Positions 51,229 to 60,895 of a DNA stretch of 64,000 bases are shown here, one piece after another (the first letter of the stretch is position 1; the number at the start of each line of letters is the position of its first letter). This stretch comes from Synechococcus sp. RS9909 (lineage in GTDB: Bacteria > Cyanobacteriota > Cyanobacteriia > PCC-6307 > Cyanobiaceae): NCBI RefSeq assembly GCF_014279595.1, contig NZ_CP047943.1, forward strand, positions 62,001-126,000. The letters run 5' to 3'. A program made the translations under genes and the position numbers. Under the pieces are notes generated by a model. It ran no database searches. It had not been told where the DNA came from and saw only the letters and a program-made list of their open reading frames with translations.

Positions 51229-52941
51229 TCAGCCGATCGGAGGGGTGCTGAGTTTGTAGCCGCTGTCGATGGTGCTCTGCGGCAGGGGCTGGCTTTCCTC
51301 GTTGGGGATCATCACTTCGATGTAGGCGGCGCCGTCGTGGGCGTCGATCTGATCGAGCACTGCATCGAGCTCCGCCACGGTGCTCACCCGGGCGCTGAGC
51401 CAATTGCGGCAGCCGAAGGCTTCCGGCAACAGGTGGTAGTTCACCGGCGCCAGATCGTCGTAGCCGTGGCCGCGTTCGCTGATCACATCCTCGATGCCGA
51501 AGAGGCCGTTGTTGAGCACGAAGATGCGCGGCTTCACGCCGTAGCGCCCCATCACCGCCAGTTCGTTCAGAGTGAGTTGGTGAGAGCCATCGCCGGTCAC
51601 CATCCAGGTGTGCCCTGATGTCTTGGCCATCGCCACCCCGAGGCAGGCCGGAGTGCCCCAGCCGATCGAGCCCCACAGGCCCTGGCCTTCGGCGCTCACG
51701 CCCTCCGGCAGCAGCACCTTGTTGAGGTGGGTCATGCAGGTGCCGGTTTCGATCACCAGCGTGTCGCCGGCGCGCAGGCGGCGCTGCAGGCGCGGGTAGA
51801 ACGTGGCCGAGCAGGTGGCATCGCCGGCTGCTCCCACCAGCGGCATCGGCTCAAGCTTGAGGCCGTGATCGTTGCAGCGGGTGCTGACGCGTTCGCAGAG
51901 GGCGTTGAGTACATCGTCGATCGCCACATTCACGAACACTTTGCTGCCGGCGCGCACAAAGTTGTCCTGGATCGACACCACCTTGGCGGGGTCATAGTTG
52001 CCCGTCCACAGGCCGGTGTTCAGTTCGGTGGTGATGATGCCGCCGATGTCGAGCACCAGATCGGCGTTGCCCACGAGATCGCGCACCGCATCCGACGACG
52101 ACCAGTCGCCGGCGTAAAGCCCGGCGTACTGCGGCATGGATTCGTCGATGGTTCCCTTGTCGTTGGGGGTGAGGGCGGTGGGCAGATTGGTTTTGCGGAT
52201 CAGCTCCAGGGCCTGATCGCGCACGCCATAGCGGCTCACCAGGTGGGTGAGCACGGCGACAGGTTTCTGCGCTGCTGCTAGGCGCGCCAGGATCGTGCCC
52301 ACGGCGGCTTCCAGCTCCTGCGGCACGCTGTGCTGTCGTTTGATCGCCACCAGCGGTTGGCCCTGCACCGGGGTGCCGAGCACCGGCTGGCCGCCGTTCA
52401 CCTCCGAGATCACCAGGTAGGCCGGTCTGCTCTGGCGCAGCGCCTCGCGGATCACGCGCTCGAGCTCATCAATGCAGTTGTCCGGCGTGAGCACCGCGCT
52501 CACGCAGGCCGCTTCGGCCGACAGCACCTGGAAGCGGTCGTAGACCGCATCCCCCAGGTTGTGGTGGGTGATCAGCCCCTGCTTCTGGATGCGTTCACTG
52601 GGCATGCCCACCAGGTGAAACACCGGCAGGCGATGGGCCTTGCTACCCATCACGCCATTGATGGCGGAGAGTTCACCCACGCCGTAGGTGGTGGTGAGCA
52701 GCGCCGCCCCGCGGATGCGGGCGTAGCCATCAGCGGCGTAGGCGGCATTGAGTTCATTGGCGCAGGCCACCCAGCTCAGGCCGGGCACCTCCTCCGCCGC
52801 ATCGTCGATCGAGAAGGCGTAATCACCGGGAACGCCGAAGATCTGGTCGATGCCCAGCTGGGCGAGGCGGCTGAGGGTGTACTGAGCAACGCTGGGAGCG
52901 GCCATCGTTGGATCATCAGCGAGTGGGAGTGATTCGTTCAT
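51229..52941 (-). CDS. TPP-dependent 2-oxo acid decarboxylase (pyruvate/indolepyruvate decarboxylase-like)
   Basis: A 570-residue enzyme of the pyruvate/indolepyruvate decarboxylase group. The N-terminal Pyr domain starts FGVPGDYAFSIDD and contains the catalytic glutamate in ACANELNAAYAADG; the active-site His pair is in GLITHHNLGD. The TPP-binding motif runs GDGSHQLTLNEL ... RIFVLNNGLFGIE (GDG-x26-NN). The downstream Glu of PDC (in NNGLFGIEDVI, where PDC has NN..NIE) is also kept. Whether the substrate is pyruvate, phenylpyruvate or indolepyruvate cannot be told from this sequence. The gene reads into a LysR regulator. Confidence 0.9.
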   Translation of the reverse strand: MNESLPLADDPTMAAPSVAQYTLSRLAQLGIDQIFGVPGDYAFSIDDAAEEVPGLSWVACANELNAAYAADGYARIRGAALLTTTYGVGELSAINGVMGSKAHRLPVFHLVGMPSERIQKQGLITHHNLGDAVYDRFQVLSAEAACVSAVLTPDNCIDELERVIREALRQSRPAYLVISEVNGGQPVLGTPVQGQPLVAIKRQHSVPQELEAAVGTILARLAAAQKPVAVLTHLVSRYGVRDQALELIRKTNLPTALTPNDKGTIDESMPQYAGLYAGDWSSSDAVRDLVGNADLVLDIGGIITTELNTGLWTGNYDPAKVVSIQDNFVRAGSKVFVNVAIDDVLNALCERVSTRCNDHGLKLEPMPLVGAAGDATCSATFYPRLQRRLRAGDTLVIETGTCMTHLNKVLLPEGVSAEGQGLWGSIGWGTPACLGVAMAKTSGHTWMVTGDGSHQLTLNELAVMGRYGVKPRIFVLNNGLFGIEDVISERGHGYDDLAPVNYHLLPEAFGCRNWLSARVSTVAELDAVLDQIDAHDGAAYIEVMIPNEESQPLPQSTIDSGYKLSTPPIG

Positions 52942-52999
52942 AAACAGGGGATCACATCGTTAACCTTCCCCTCCAAAATCTCTTTGGATTGTCGGAGCG

Positions 53000-54175
53000 T
53001 TGTCTCCTTTCAACGGCCTCACCACTCGAGCCCTCCTCCAGTGGTGGCAGCAGCACGGTCGCCGCGCGCCAGGCCTCAAGCCCTGGATGGTCACGCCTGA
53101 GGGGCGTTGGCCCCTGCCTGGGCAGGCGATTGATCCCTACGGCGTTCTGGTCGCCGAGGTGATGTTGCAGCAGACCCAGCTGCAGGTGGTGTTGCCCTAC
53201 TGGCGGCGCTGGATGGCGGCCTTTCCTTCCTTGGAGGCCCTGGCGGCGGCGGAGGAGCAGGCCGTGCTGCTGCAGTGGCAGGGGCTGGGGTATTACTCCC
53301 GTGGTCGGCGCCTGTTGGCGGCAGCGCGATCGATCCGGGAGCAGTGGCGCTGCGGTGCCGATCGCTCCTGCGAGGCCTGGCCCCGGGAGCTGGAGCTCTG
53401 GCTTGCCCTGCCCGGGGTCGGTCGCAGCACCGCCGGCGGCATTCTCTCGTCGGCGTTCAATAGTGCACTGCCGATTCTTGATGGCAATGTGCGCCGGGTG
53501 CTGGCCCGCCTGCAGGCCCATCCGCGGCCACCGATGCGGCAGCAGGCCCTGTTCTGGCAGTGGAGCGAGGCCCTGGTCGCAGCGGCCCCCGGCCGGGGTC
53601 GGGATTGCAATCAGGCCTTGATGGATCTGGGCGCCACGCTCTGCACGCCGCGCCAGCCCTCCTGCGGTGTGTGTCCCTGGCGCGCGAGCTGTGCTGCCTA
53701 CGCTGCCGGCACTCCCGATCACTACCCCGTGAAAGACGCCCCCCGCTCCGTGCCCTTTCAGGTGATCGGTGTGGGCGTGGTGCTCAATGCAGCCGGTGAG
53801 GTGCTGATCGATCAGCGTCTCAACGAGGGCTTGCTCGGAGGACTCTGGGAGTTTCCCGGCGGCAAGCAGGAGCCCGGTGAGGCGATCGCGCACACGATTC
53901 AACGCGAGCTGCAGGAGGAGCTGGCGATCGAGGCGGAGGTGGGTGACGAGCTGATCCGCCTGGAGCACGCCTACAGCCACAAGAAGCTGCGCTTTGTGGT
54001 GCATCTCTGCCGCTGGCGTTCCGGTGAACCGCAGCCCTTGGCCAGTCAGCAGGTGCGTTGGGTGCGGCCACACGATCTCGATGCCTACCCCTTCCCCGCC
54101 GCCAACGCCAGGATCATCGCGGCCCTGCGCCAGCATCTCGGCATCGCCGCCGGCGATCTGCCCCAGGCGGGCTGA
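53000..54175 (+). CDS. mutY: A/G-specific adenine glycosylase with NUDIX domain
   Basis: Removes adenine mispaired with 8-oxoguanine. The catalytic Glu is in EVMLQQTQLQVVLPYW and the catalytic Asp in ILDGNVRRVLAR after the helix-hairpin-helix LPGVGRSTAGG. The iron-sulfur cluster cysteines follow the C-x6-C-x2-C-x5-C pattern (CTPRQPSCGVCPWRASC). The C-terminal ~130 residues are a NUDIX-like domain (LGGLWEFPGGKQEPGE) that recognises 8-oxoG, fused as usual. The TTG at 53000 is used as the start. Length 391. Confidence 0.95.
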   Translation: MSPFNGLTTRALLQWWQQHGRRAPGLKPWMVTPEGRWPLPGQAIDPYGVLVAEVMLQQTQLQVVLPYWRRWMAAFPSLEALAAAEEQAVLLQWQGLGYYSRGRRLLAAARSIREQWRCGADRSCEAWPRELELWLALPGVGRSTAGGILSSAFNSALPILDGNVRRVLARLQAHPRPPMRQQALFWQWSEALVAAAPGRGRDCNQALMDLGATLCTPRQPSCGVCPWRASCAAYAAGTPDHYPVKDAPRSVPFQVIGVGVVLNAAGEVLIDQRLNEGLLGGLWEFPGGKQEPGEAIAHTIQRELQEELAIEAEVGDELIRLEHAYSHKKLRFVVHLCRWRSGEPQPLASQQVRWVRPHDLDAYPFPAANARIIAALRQHLGIAAGDLPQAG

Positions 54176-54237
54176 ACCCTGTTGGCAGCCAGGCGATCCC
54201 TGGCCAGGCTGCCAAGCAGACCGCTGCACGATCCACC

Positions 54238-55284
54238 ATGGCCGATCCCTCCCCGCAGGTGCTCTGCCTCGGAGAGGCCCTGGTGGATCGGCTCGGTCCG
54301 CCGGGTGGTGATCCCCTCAGCGCTGCGCCGGAGCAGTGCGATGACCGGCTTGGCGGCGCGCCCGCCAACGTGGCCTGTGCTCTCGCCCGTCTGGGCACGG
54401 CGGCAGGCTTCATCGGCCGGCTGGGCGACGATGCCATCGGCGCCAGCTTCCGTGAAGTGCTGGTGGATCGCGGTGTCGATCTGCGCGGGCTGCAGTGGGA
54501 TGCCGCTCGCCCCACCCGGGTGGTGCTGGTGCGTCGTCACCTCGATGGGGAACGGGTGTTTCAGGGGTTCGCGGGCGATCGGGGGCAGGGGTTTGCCGAT
54601 CAGGCCCTTGAGCCGGAGGCTCTCGCCCTGGCCTGGCCTCCCCTGGCGGCCGCGGTGCGCTGGTTGCTGGTGGGCACCATTCCCCTCGCCAGTGAGGCCT
54701 CGGCCGCGGCGCTGGGGTCCGCGCTCGCGCTGGCCAAGCGTGATCAGGTGCGGATCGCCCTGGATGTGAACTGGCGCCCCACCTTCTGGAGGGCTGACGC
54801 CGATCCTGCGGCCGGTCCGGATGCCGCAGCCCTGGCTGCGATCGCCCCTCTGCTGGAGCAGGCGGCGCTGTTGAAGCTGGCGCGGGAGGAAGCGGAATGG
54901 CTGTTCGATACGGATGATCCGGTTGCCGTCAGCGCCCGTTTGCCGCAGCGGCCGGATGTGGTGGTCACCAATGGGGGTGATCCTGTGCGTTGGTGCATCG
55001 CCGGGCACAACGGCGCGATGCCGGTGCTCGCACCGCCTCGGGTGGTGGACACCACCGGTGCCGGTGATGCCTTCACCGCCGGCCTGTTGCATCAGCTGGT
55101 GCGGCTGACGCCTGCCGTTGGTCATCCCCTCGAGCTCAGTGAGGCTGTGGTGGAGCAGGTGGTGCGCTTCGCGGCGGCCTGCGGTGCTTTGGTGTGCGCT
55201 GGGGCGGGAGGCATCGATCCCCAGCCCTCGGCCGCGGCTGTGGAATCCTTTCTGGCTCAGGCGCCCGTGCAGGCGTCCAGCTGA
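54238..55284 (+). CDS. PfkB-family sugar kinase (fructokinase-like)
   Basis: A 348-residue ribokinase-family kinase. Substrate-side glycine motif GGAPANVACALARLG (~40-55) and ATP-side signature DTTGAGDAFTAGLL with the catalytic Asp. Fructokinase is the usual assignment for this cyanobacterial gene, but ribokinase and other sugar kinases have the same motifs. I used the ATG at 54238; the frame is open further upstream. The 3' end overlaps tsaE by 28 bases. Confidence 0.88.
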   Translation: MADPSPQVLCLGEALVDRLGPPGGDPLSAAPEQCDDRLGGAPANVACALARLGTAAGFIGRLGDDAIGASFREVLVDRGVDLRGLQWDAARPTRVVLVRRHLDGERVFQGFAGDRGQGFADQALEPEALALAWPPLAAAVRWLLVGTIPLASEASAAALGSALALAKRDQVRIALDVNWRPTFWRADADPAAGPDAAALAAIAPLLEQAALLKLAREEAEWLFDTDDPVAVSARLPQRPDVVVTNGGDPVRWCIAGHNGAMPVLAPPRVVDTTGAGDAFTAGLLHQLVRLTPAVGHPLELSEAVVEQVVRFAAACGALVCAGAGGIDPQPSAAAVESFLAQAPVQASS

Positions 55285-55772
55285 ATCGCTGGCTCGCGCA
55301 GCTGGGCCAGCCGCCCGCCCTCCTGGCGGTGGTTCAACCTGAGTGTCCAGGCATCGGTGAGCTCCAGGCTGAGCCGCTCGGGCCACTCCACCACCAGCAG
55401 GGCGCCGAGGGCGCGGGCCTCCTCCTCTTCCTGCAGAAACAGGTCATCGGCGGCAGCGGCCAGCTCCAGCCGGTAGAGATCGAGATGCACCAGCGGCGGC
55501 TGCCCCTGCGGGTAGTGCTGGGCGAGCGCGAAGGTGGGGCTGGTGATCGGTTCGCTGATCCCCAACCCCTCCGCCATGCCCTGCACCAGGGAGGTTTTGC
55601 CGGCCCCGAGCGGGCCCTGCAGCAACAGCAGGGAGCCGGCGGGCAACCAGCCGGCCAGCGCGCGACCGAGGTCGCGTGTCGCCTGCAGATCCGTGAGGAT
55701 CCAGCTTCCCTCTGTAGATTGAAGGTCTGGCGAGCCCGAAGCCTCGGAGACTCTGCAGAGATTCCTGTCCAC
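55257..55772 (-). CDS. tsaE: tRNA threonylcarbamoyladenosine biosynthesis ATPase TsaE
   Basis: ATPase that drives the TsaB-TsaD cycle making t6A37 of ANN-decoding tRNAs. The P-loop [14 protein letters not shown] is near residues 53-66, and the family motifs SPTFAL, HLDLYRL and VVEWPERL follow. Total 171 residues. The first ~25 residues are outside the family core, so translation may start a little further in. It is divergent from ahcY with a 25-base gap. Confidence 0.93.
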   Translation of the reverse strand: MDRNLCRVSEASGSPDLQSTEGSWILTDLQATRDLGRALAGWLPAGSLLLLQGPLGAGKTSLVQGMAEGLGISEPITSPTFALAQHYPQGQPPLVHLDLYRLELAAAADDLFLQEEEEARALGALLVVEWPERLSLELTDAWTLRLNHRQEGGRLAQLREPAIQLDACTGA

Positions 55773-55797
55773 GTCCTCCCCAGGGAGTTTTCAACTC

Positions 55798-57228
<1,431 letters not shown>

Positions 57229-57251
57229 TCCCCGCCTCGGGTTGCGTTGAC

Positions 57252-57295
57252 GCCCCATGGAAGACTTGCGCGAACGTGCGCAGGCTCCATGGGGC
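57252..57295 (+). terminator. Stem-loop after ahcY that includes the dedA start codon
   Basis: GCCCCATGGA (57252-57261) and TCCATGGGGC (57286-57295) are perfect complements. Inside them TGCGC and GCGCA form a second short stem around GAACGT. The stem is followed by TTTCT, so it could terminate ahcY transcription. The 3' arm also contains the dedA ATG (57289-57291), so in a read-through transcript the start codon is buried. Both readings are inferred from the sequence. Confidence 0.6.
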
Positions 57296-57948
57296 TTTCT
57301 GAATTCCTCACCCAGCTGCCCCAGTGGATCGGGCAGGCCGTCGAGGCCAATCCCTGGGCGGGCTACGGCGCGATTTTCGCGGCGATGTTCCTGGAGAACC
57401 TCTTTCCGCCGATCCCCTCGGAATTGATCATGCCCTTGGGGGGCTTTTACGTGCAGCAGGGCCAGCTGCAGTTCATTCCGGTGGTGCTCGCCGGCCTGAT
57501 CGGCACCGTGCTCGGTGCCCTGCCCTGGTATGGAATCGGTCGCCTGATCAACGAGGAGCGGATTGAGCAGTGGCTGGGCCGTCATGGCCGTTGGATCGGC
57601 ATCAGCCCCGAGGAGCTGGCGCGCAGTCGCCGCTGGTTCAATCGCTACGGCACCGCTCTGGTGTTCTGGGGGCGGCTGGTGCCCGGCATCCGCACCCTGA
57701 TTTCCGTGCCCGCCGGCATCGAGTTGATGCCGCTGCCGCCCTTCCTGATCTGGACGACGGCCGGCAGTCTGATCTGGACCCTGCTGCTCACCGTGGCCGG
57801 CATGGTGCTGGGTGAGGGCTATAGCAACGTGGAGCTGTGGATCGAGCCGGTCTCCAAGCTGATCAAGGTGCTGCTGGTGATCGCTGTGCTGGCGGGAGCG
57901 GTGTGGCTCGGGTTGAGGATCTGGCGGAGACGCAACACGGCCGACTGA
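57289..57948 (+). CDS. DedA-family membrane protein
   Basis: A 219-residue polytopic membrane protein. Family marks are FLENLFPPIPSELIMPLGG (E and P residues of the first re-entrant segment) and GRLVPGIRTLISVPAG (the conserved Arg). Helices are seen at ~20-42, 52-75, 135-150, 155-180 and 190-208. DedA proteins affect membrane potential and lipid handling (UptA/PopT-like undecaprenyl phosphate recycling is the current view for some members). Its ATG lies inside a strong stem-loop. Confidence 0.9.
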   Translation: MGLSEFLTQLPQWIGQAVEANPWAGYGAIFAAMFLENLFPPIPSELIMPLGGFYVQQGQLQFIPVVLAGLIGTVLGALPWYGIGRLINEERIEQWLGRHGRWIGISPEELARSRRWFNRYGTALVFWGRLVPGIRTLISVPAGIELMPLPPFLIWTTAGSLIWTLLLTVAGMVLGEGYSNVELWIEPVSKLIKVLLVIAVLAGAVWLGLRIWRRRNTAD

Positions 57949-58001
57949 AGCGTCGGCCGCGAAAGGTTTGCGGTTCCGGCCCTGTGGGCCCTTGACTCAG
58001 C

Positions 58002-58394
58002 TCAGAACGGCACTTCCTCTTCGCTGGGGCTGCCATCGCCGAAGTTGCCTCCGAAGCCGCCGGCCGCGGCATCGCTGTCGCGCTTGGAGCCGAGCAGCTC
58101 GAGACGGTCGACCCGCACCACGGGTTTGCTGCGCTCCTCACCGCTGTTGCGATCGGTCCAGCGCTCCAGCTTGAAGCTGCCGATGATGCCCAGCAACGAT
58201 CCCTTCTTCACGTAGTCGGCGGCCACCTGGGCCTGTTTGCCCCAGATCTCCAGGTTGAACCAGTCGGGTTCGTCGTCGCGGCTGCGGCGGTTCACGGCCA
58301 TGGTGAGGTTCGCCACCATGCTGCCGGATTCGAAATAACGCACTTCAGGGTCGCGGCCGGCTCGGCCGACCAGGGTGACGGAATTCACGCCCAT
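58002..58394 (-). CDS. ssb: Single-stranded DNA-binding protein
   Basis: A 130-residue OB-fold protein that coats ssDNA. It begins MGVNSVTLVGRAGRDPEVRY and includes PDWFNLEIWGKQAQVAADYV. The Gly-rich linker (AAAGGFGGNFGDG) is short, and the acidic C-terminal tip SEEEVPF is the partner-docking tail (compare DDDIPF in E. coli). ATG at 58394. Total length is somewhat shorter than that of E. coli because of the short linker. It is convergent with dedA and divergent from mreB. Confidence 0.95.
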   Translation of the reverse strand: MGVNSVTLVGRAGRDPEVRYFESGSMVANLTMAVNRRSRDDEPDWFNLEIWGKQAQVAADYVKKGSLLGIIGSFKLERWTDRNSGEERSKPVVRVDRLELLGSKRDSDAAAGGFGGNFGDGSPSEEEVPF

Positions 58395-58560
58395 GTCAGT
58401 CTCCAATGTGGTTGGGTCAATGATGCGCCACAGCTGTCTGGATCGACAGTTGTTGTGGCTGCTTTCAAGGAGTTCCACCGTTCGGATCGAGTGTCACAGG
58501 CTGGTGGGCTGAAGGGCCGCTCAACTGCCCCTATGATTCGCCGACCTGAGCCGGGCCAAG

Positions 58561-59613
58561 GTGCTTTTTCGTCGTTTCCAGCTGTCCCGTGACATCGGGA
58601 TCGACCTGGGCACAGCCAACACCCTTATCTATGTGTCGGGCCGCGGCATCGTGCTGCAGGAGCCCTCGGTGGTGGCCCTGGATCTGGAGCGCGGTGTGCC
58701 CCTGGCGGTGGGGGATGAGGCCAAGCTGATGCTGGGCCGCACCCCGGGAAACATCAAGGCCGTGCGGCCCCTGCGCGATGGCGTGATCGCCGATTTCGAT
58801 GCCGCCGAGCAGATGCTCAAGACCTTCATCCAGAAGGGCAACGAGGGCCGCGGCATCGTGGCGCCCCGCCTGGTGGTGGGCATCCCCAGCGGCGTCACCG
58901 GTGTGGAGCGGCGTGCCGTGCGTGAAGCCGGTCTGGCCGGAGCCCGTGAAGTGCATCTGATTGATGAGCCGGTGGCGGCGGCCATCGGTGCCGGTCTGCC
59001 GGTGACCGAACCCGTCGGCACGATGATCGTTGACATCGGCGGTGGCACCACCGAGGTGGCGGTGCTGAGCCTCGGCGGCACCGTGCTGAGTGAATCCGTG
59101 CGGGTGGCCGGTGATGAGATCAGCGATGCCATCGGCGTGTATCTCAAGAAGGTGCACAACCTTGTGGTGGGTGAGCGCACAGCGGAAGACATCAAGATCC
59201 GGATCGGCTCGGCCTTCCCCGACAACGAGTTCGATCAGACCGTGATGGATGTGCGCGGTCTGCACCTGCTGTCGGGGCTGCCCCGCACGATCCAGCTCCA
59301 GGCCGGTGACCTGCGCGAAGCAATCGCTGAGCCGCTCAATGTGATCGTGGAAGCGGTGAAGCGCACCCTGGAGCGCACCCCGCCCGAGCTGGCGGCCGAC
59401 ATCGTTGATCGCGGCATCATGCTGGCCGGCGGCGGCGCCCTGGTGCGGGGCATCAGCGACCTGATCAGCCACGAAACCGGCATCTTCACCCACATTGCTG
59501 AAGACCCGCTGCTGTGCGTGGTCAATGGCTGCGGCCAGGTGCTGGAGGATTACAAGCGTCTGCAGCGTGTGCTCGACACGCCCGAATACGTGCGCAACAC
59601 GGTGACGGCCTGA
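58561..59613 (+). CDS. mreB: Rod-shape-determining actin homologue MreB
   Basis: A 350-residue bacterial actin that guides cell-wall synthesis. The ATP-binding motifs are DIGIDLGTANTLIYV (phosphate 1), DIGGGTTEVAVLSLGG (phosphate 2) and LAGGGALVRG (adenosine). A typical amphipathic-start RRFQLSRD is present. The start is GTG at 58561. It heads mreB-mreC-mreD, with mreC beginning 4 bases later. Confidence 0.97.
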   Translation: MLFRRFQLSRDIGIDLGTANTLIYVSGRGIVLQEPSVVALDLERGVPLAVGDEAKLMLGRTPGNIKAVRPLRDGVIADFDAAEQMLKTFIQKGNEGRGIVAPRLVVGIPSGVTGVERRAVREAGLAGAREVHLIDEPVAAAIGAGLPVTEPVGTMIVDIGGGTTEVAVLSLGGTVLSESVRVAGDEISDAIGVYLKKVHNLVVGERTAEDIKIRIGSAFPDNEFDQTVMDVRGLHLLSGLPRTIQLQAGDLREAIAEPLNVIVEAVKRTLERTPPELAADIVDRGIMLAGGGALVRGISDLISHETGIFTHIAEDPLLCVVNGCGQVLEDYKRLQRVLDTPEYVRNTVTA

Positions 59614-59617
59614 ACCG

Positions 59618-60364
59618 ATGGGCTCCTCCCAGTGGCCGACCGTGCCACGCCTGCGGGGCTGGCGACGTCTCTGGCCCTGGTTGGCGCTGCTCGCCGCCCT
59701 TGCGGCCGTGCGCTGGAGCAAGGGGGCTGGTTTCGCTGATGCCTACGCCCTGTTGAGTCGCCCCTTCTGGCCCGGTTCTGCCCAGAGGGAATGGCTGCAG
59801 TCGGCCGCCAGCCTTGAGCAGCGCGCCCGCCTGCAGCTGTTGCAGCAAGACAATGCCCGCTTGCGGGGGCTGCTGGAGTTGGATCGCAACGCCGATGTCA
59901 GTCGCCGTGTGTCGGCGGCGGTGATCTCCCGCCGGGTGGAGGGTTGGTGGCAGCAATTGGAGCTGGGCCAGGGGTCCCTCGCTGGCCTCGCTGCCGGAGA
60001 CGCGGTGATGGGCCCGGGTGGGCTGCTGGGCCGGGTGCAGAGCGTCACCCCCTCCACAGCTCGCGTCCGTTTGCTCACCTCACCGGGCAGTCAGGTGGGG
60101 GTGTGGGTGCCGCGAACGCAACAGCATGCCCTGCTGGTGGGCGTGGGCACCAGCAGGCCCCAGCTGCGCTTTCTCGATAAGGACGTGAAAGCCCGTGCCG
60201 GCGATCTGGTGAGCACCTCACCCGCCAGCACCTTGCTCCCCCCCAATCTGCCGGTGGCAGTGATCCAGTCGATCAACCCCCGCGGCGTGCCTGCGCCCGA
60301 TGCGGTGGTGGAACTGGTGGCGTCACCGGATGCCGTCGACTGGGTGCAGGTGCAGACCCGCTGA
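59618..60364 (+). CDS. mreC: Rod-shape-determining protein MreC
   Basis: A 248-residue periplasmic scaffold protein anchored by one N-terminal helix (residues ~16-34, WLALLAALAAVRW). A short coiled coil (~60-90) with LLQQDNARLRGLLELD follows. The beta domain has the pattern AGLAAGDAVMGPGGLLGRVQSVTP and RVRLLTSPGSQVGVWV, typical of MreC. The ATG at 59618 fits. The stop overlaps the mreD start by one base. Confidence 0.92.
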   Translation: MGSSQWPTVPRLRGWRRLWPWLALLAALAAVRWSKGAGFADAYALLSRPFWPGSAQREWLQSAASLEQRARLQLLQQDNARLRGLLELDRNADVSRRVSAAVISRRVEGWWQQLELGQGSLAGLAAGDAVMGPGGLLGRVQSVTPSTARVRLLTSPGSQVGVWVPRTQQHALLVGVGTSRPQLRFLDKDVKARAGDLVSTSPASTLLPPNLPVAVIQSINPRGVPAPDAVVELVASPDAVDWVQVQTR

Positions 60365-60870
60365 TGGCACGGCTGCATCAACAACCGATCTGTGTGGCCT
60401 CCGCCCTCTTGGTGCCGCTGCTCACCCTCGCCACCCCCACCTGGCTCACCCTCTCGGGGGTGGCGCCGAGCTGGGCGATTCTCTGGCTGCTGCCCTGGTC
60501 GCTGGTGGATGGCCCGGTGTCCGGGCTGGTGGCCGGCGCCTGTGTGGGGCTGGTGCTGGATGGCCTCAGCGGCAACGGCCTGACACAGGTGCCCGTGTTG
60601 ATGCTGCTCGGTTGGTGGTGGGGGAGGTTGGGCCGCCGTGGGCGGCCGATTCAGCGCAGCCTCAACCTGGGGCTGCTCGCCTGGATCGGCAGCATGGCGC
60701 TCGGCCTCAGCCTCTGGGTGCAGCTGCGACTGCTCCAGGGCCTGGATGCTCCGGTGCTGCAGCACTGGGCCTGGCAGCTCTGTCTGTTGCAGGCTGTGCT
60801 CACCGGTCTGCTTGCGCCCATGCTCGCGTCCTGGCAGCTGCTGATCTGGCGCCGCCGCGCCCCGGCCTGA
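60364..60870 (+). CDS. mreD: Rod-shape-determining protein MreD
   Basis: A 168-residue membrane protein with about five helices. MreD sequences are poorly conserved, and this assignment depends on length, membrane topology and its place right after mreC, with overlapping stop and start codons. The motif DGLSGNGLTQVPVL on the second loop is cyanobacterial. Confidence 0.82.
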   Translation: MARLHQQPICVASALLVPLLTLATPTWLTLSGVAPSWAILWLLPWSLVDGPVSGLVAGACVGLVLDGLSGNGLTQVPVLMLLGWWWGRLGRRGRPIQRSLNLGLLAWIGSMALGLSLWVQLRLLQGLDAPVLQHWAWQLCLLQAVLTGLLAPMLASWQLLIWRRRAPA

Positions 60871-60895
60871 TGCTCTTCGCCTGAGTTCGCCCGAG

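Noticed and set aside
57978-57990. GGCCC-TGT-GGGCC hairpin between dedA and ssb as a terminator
   Set aside because: Only five base pairs and no run of T on either strand; such repeats are common at this base composition.
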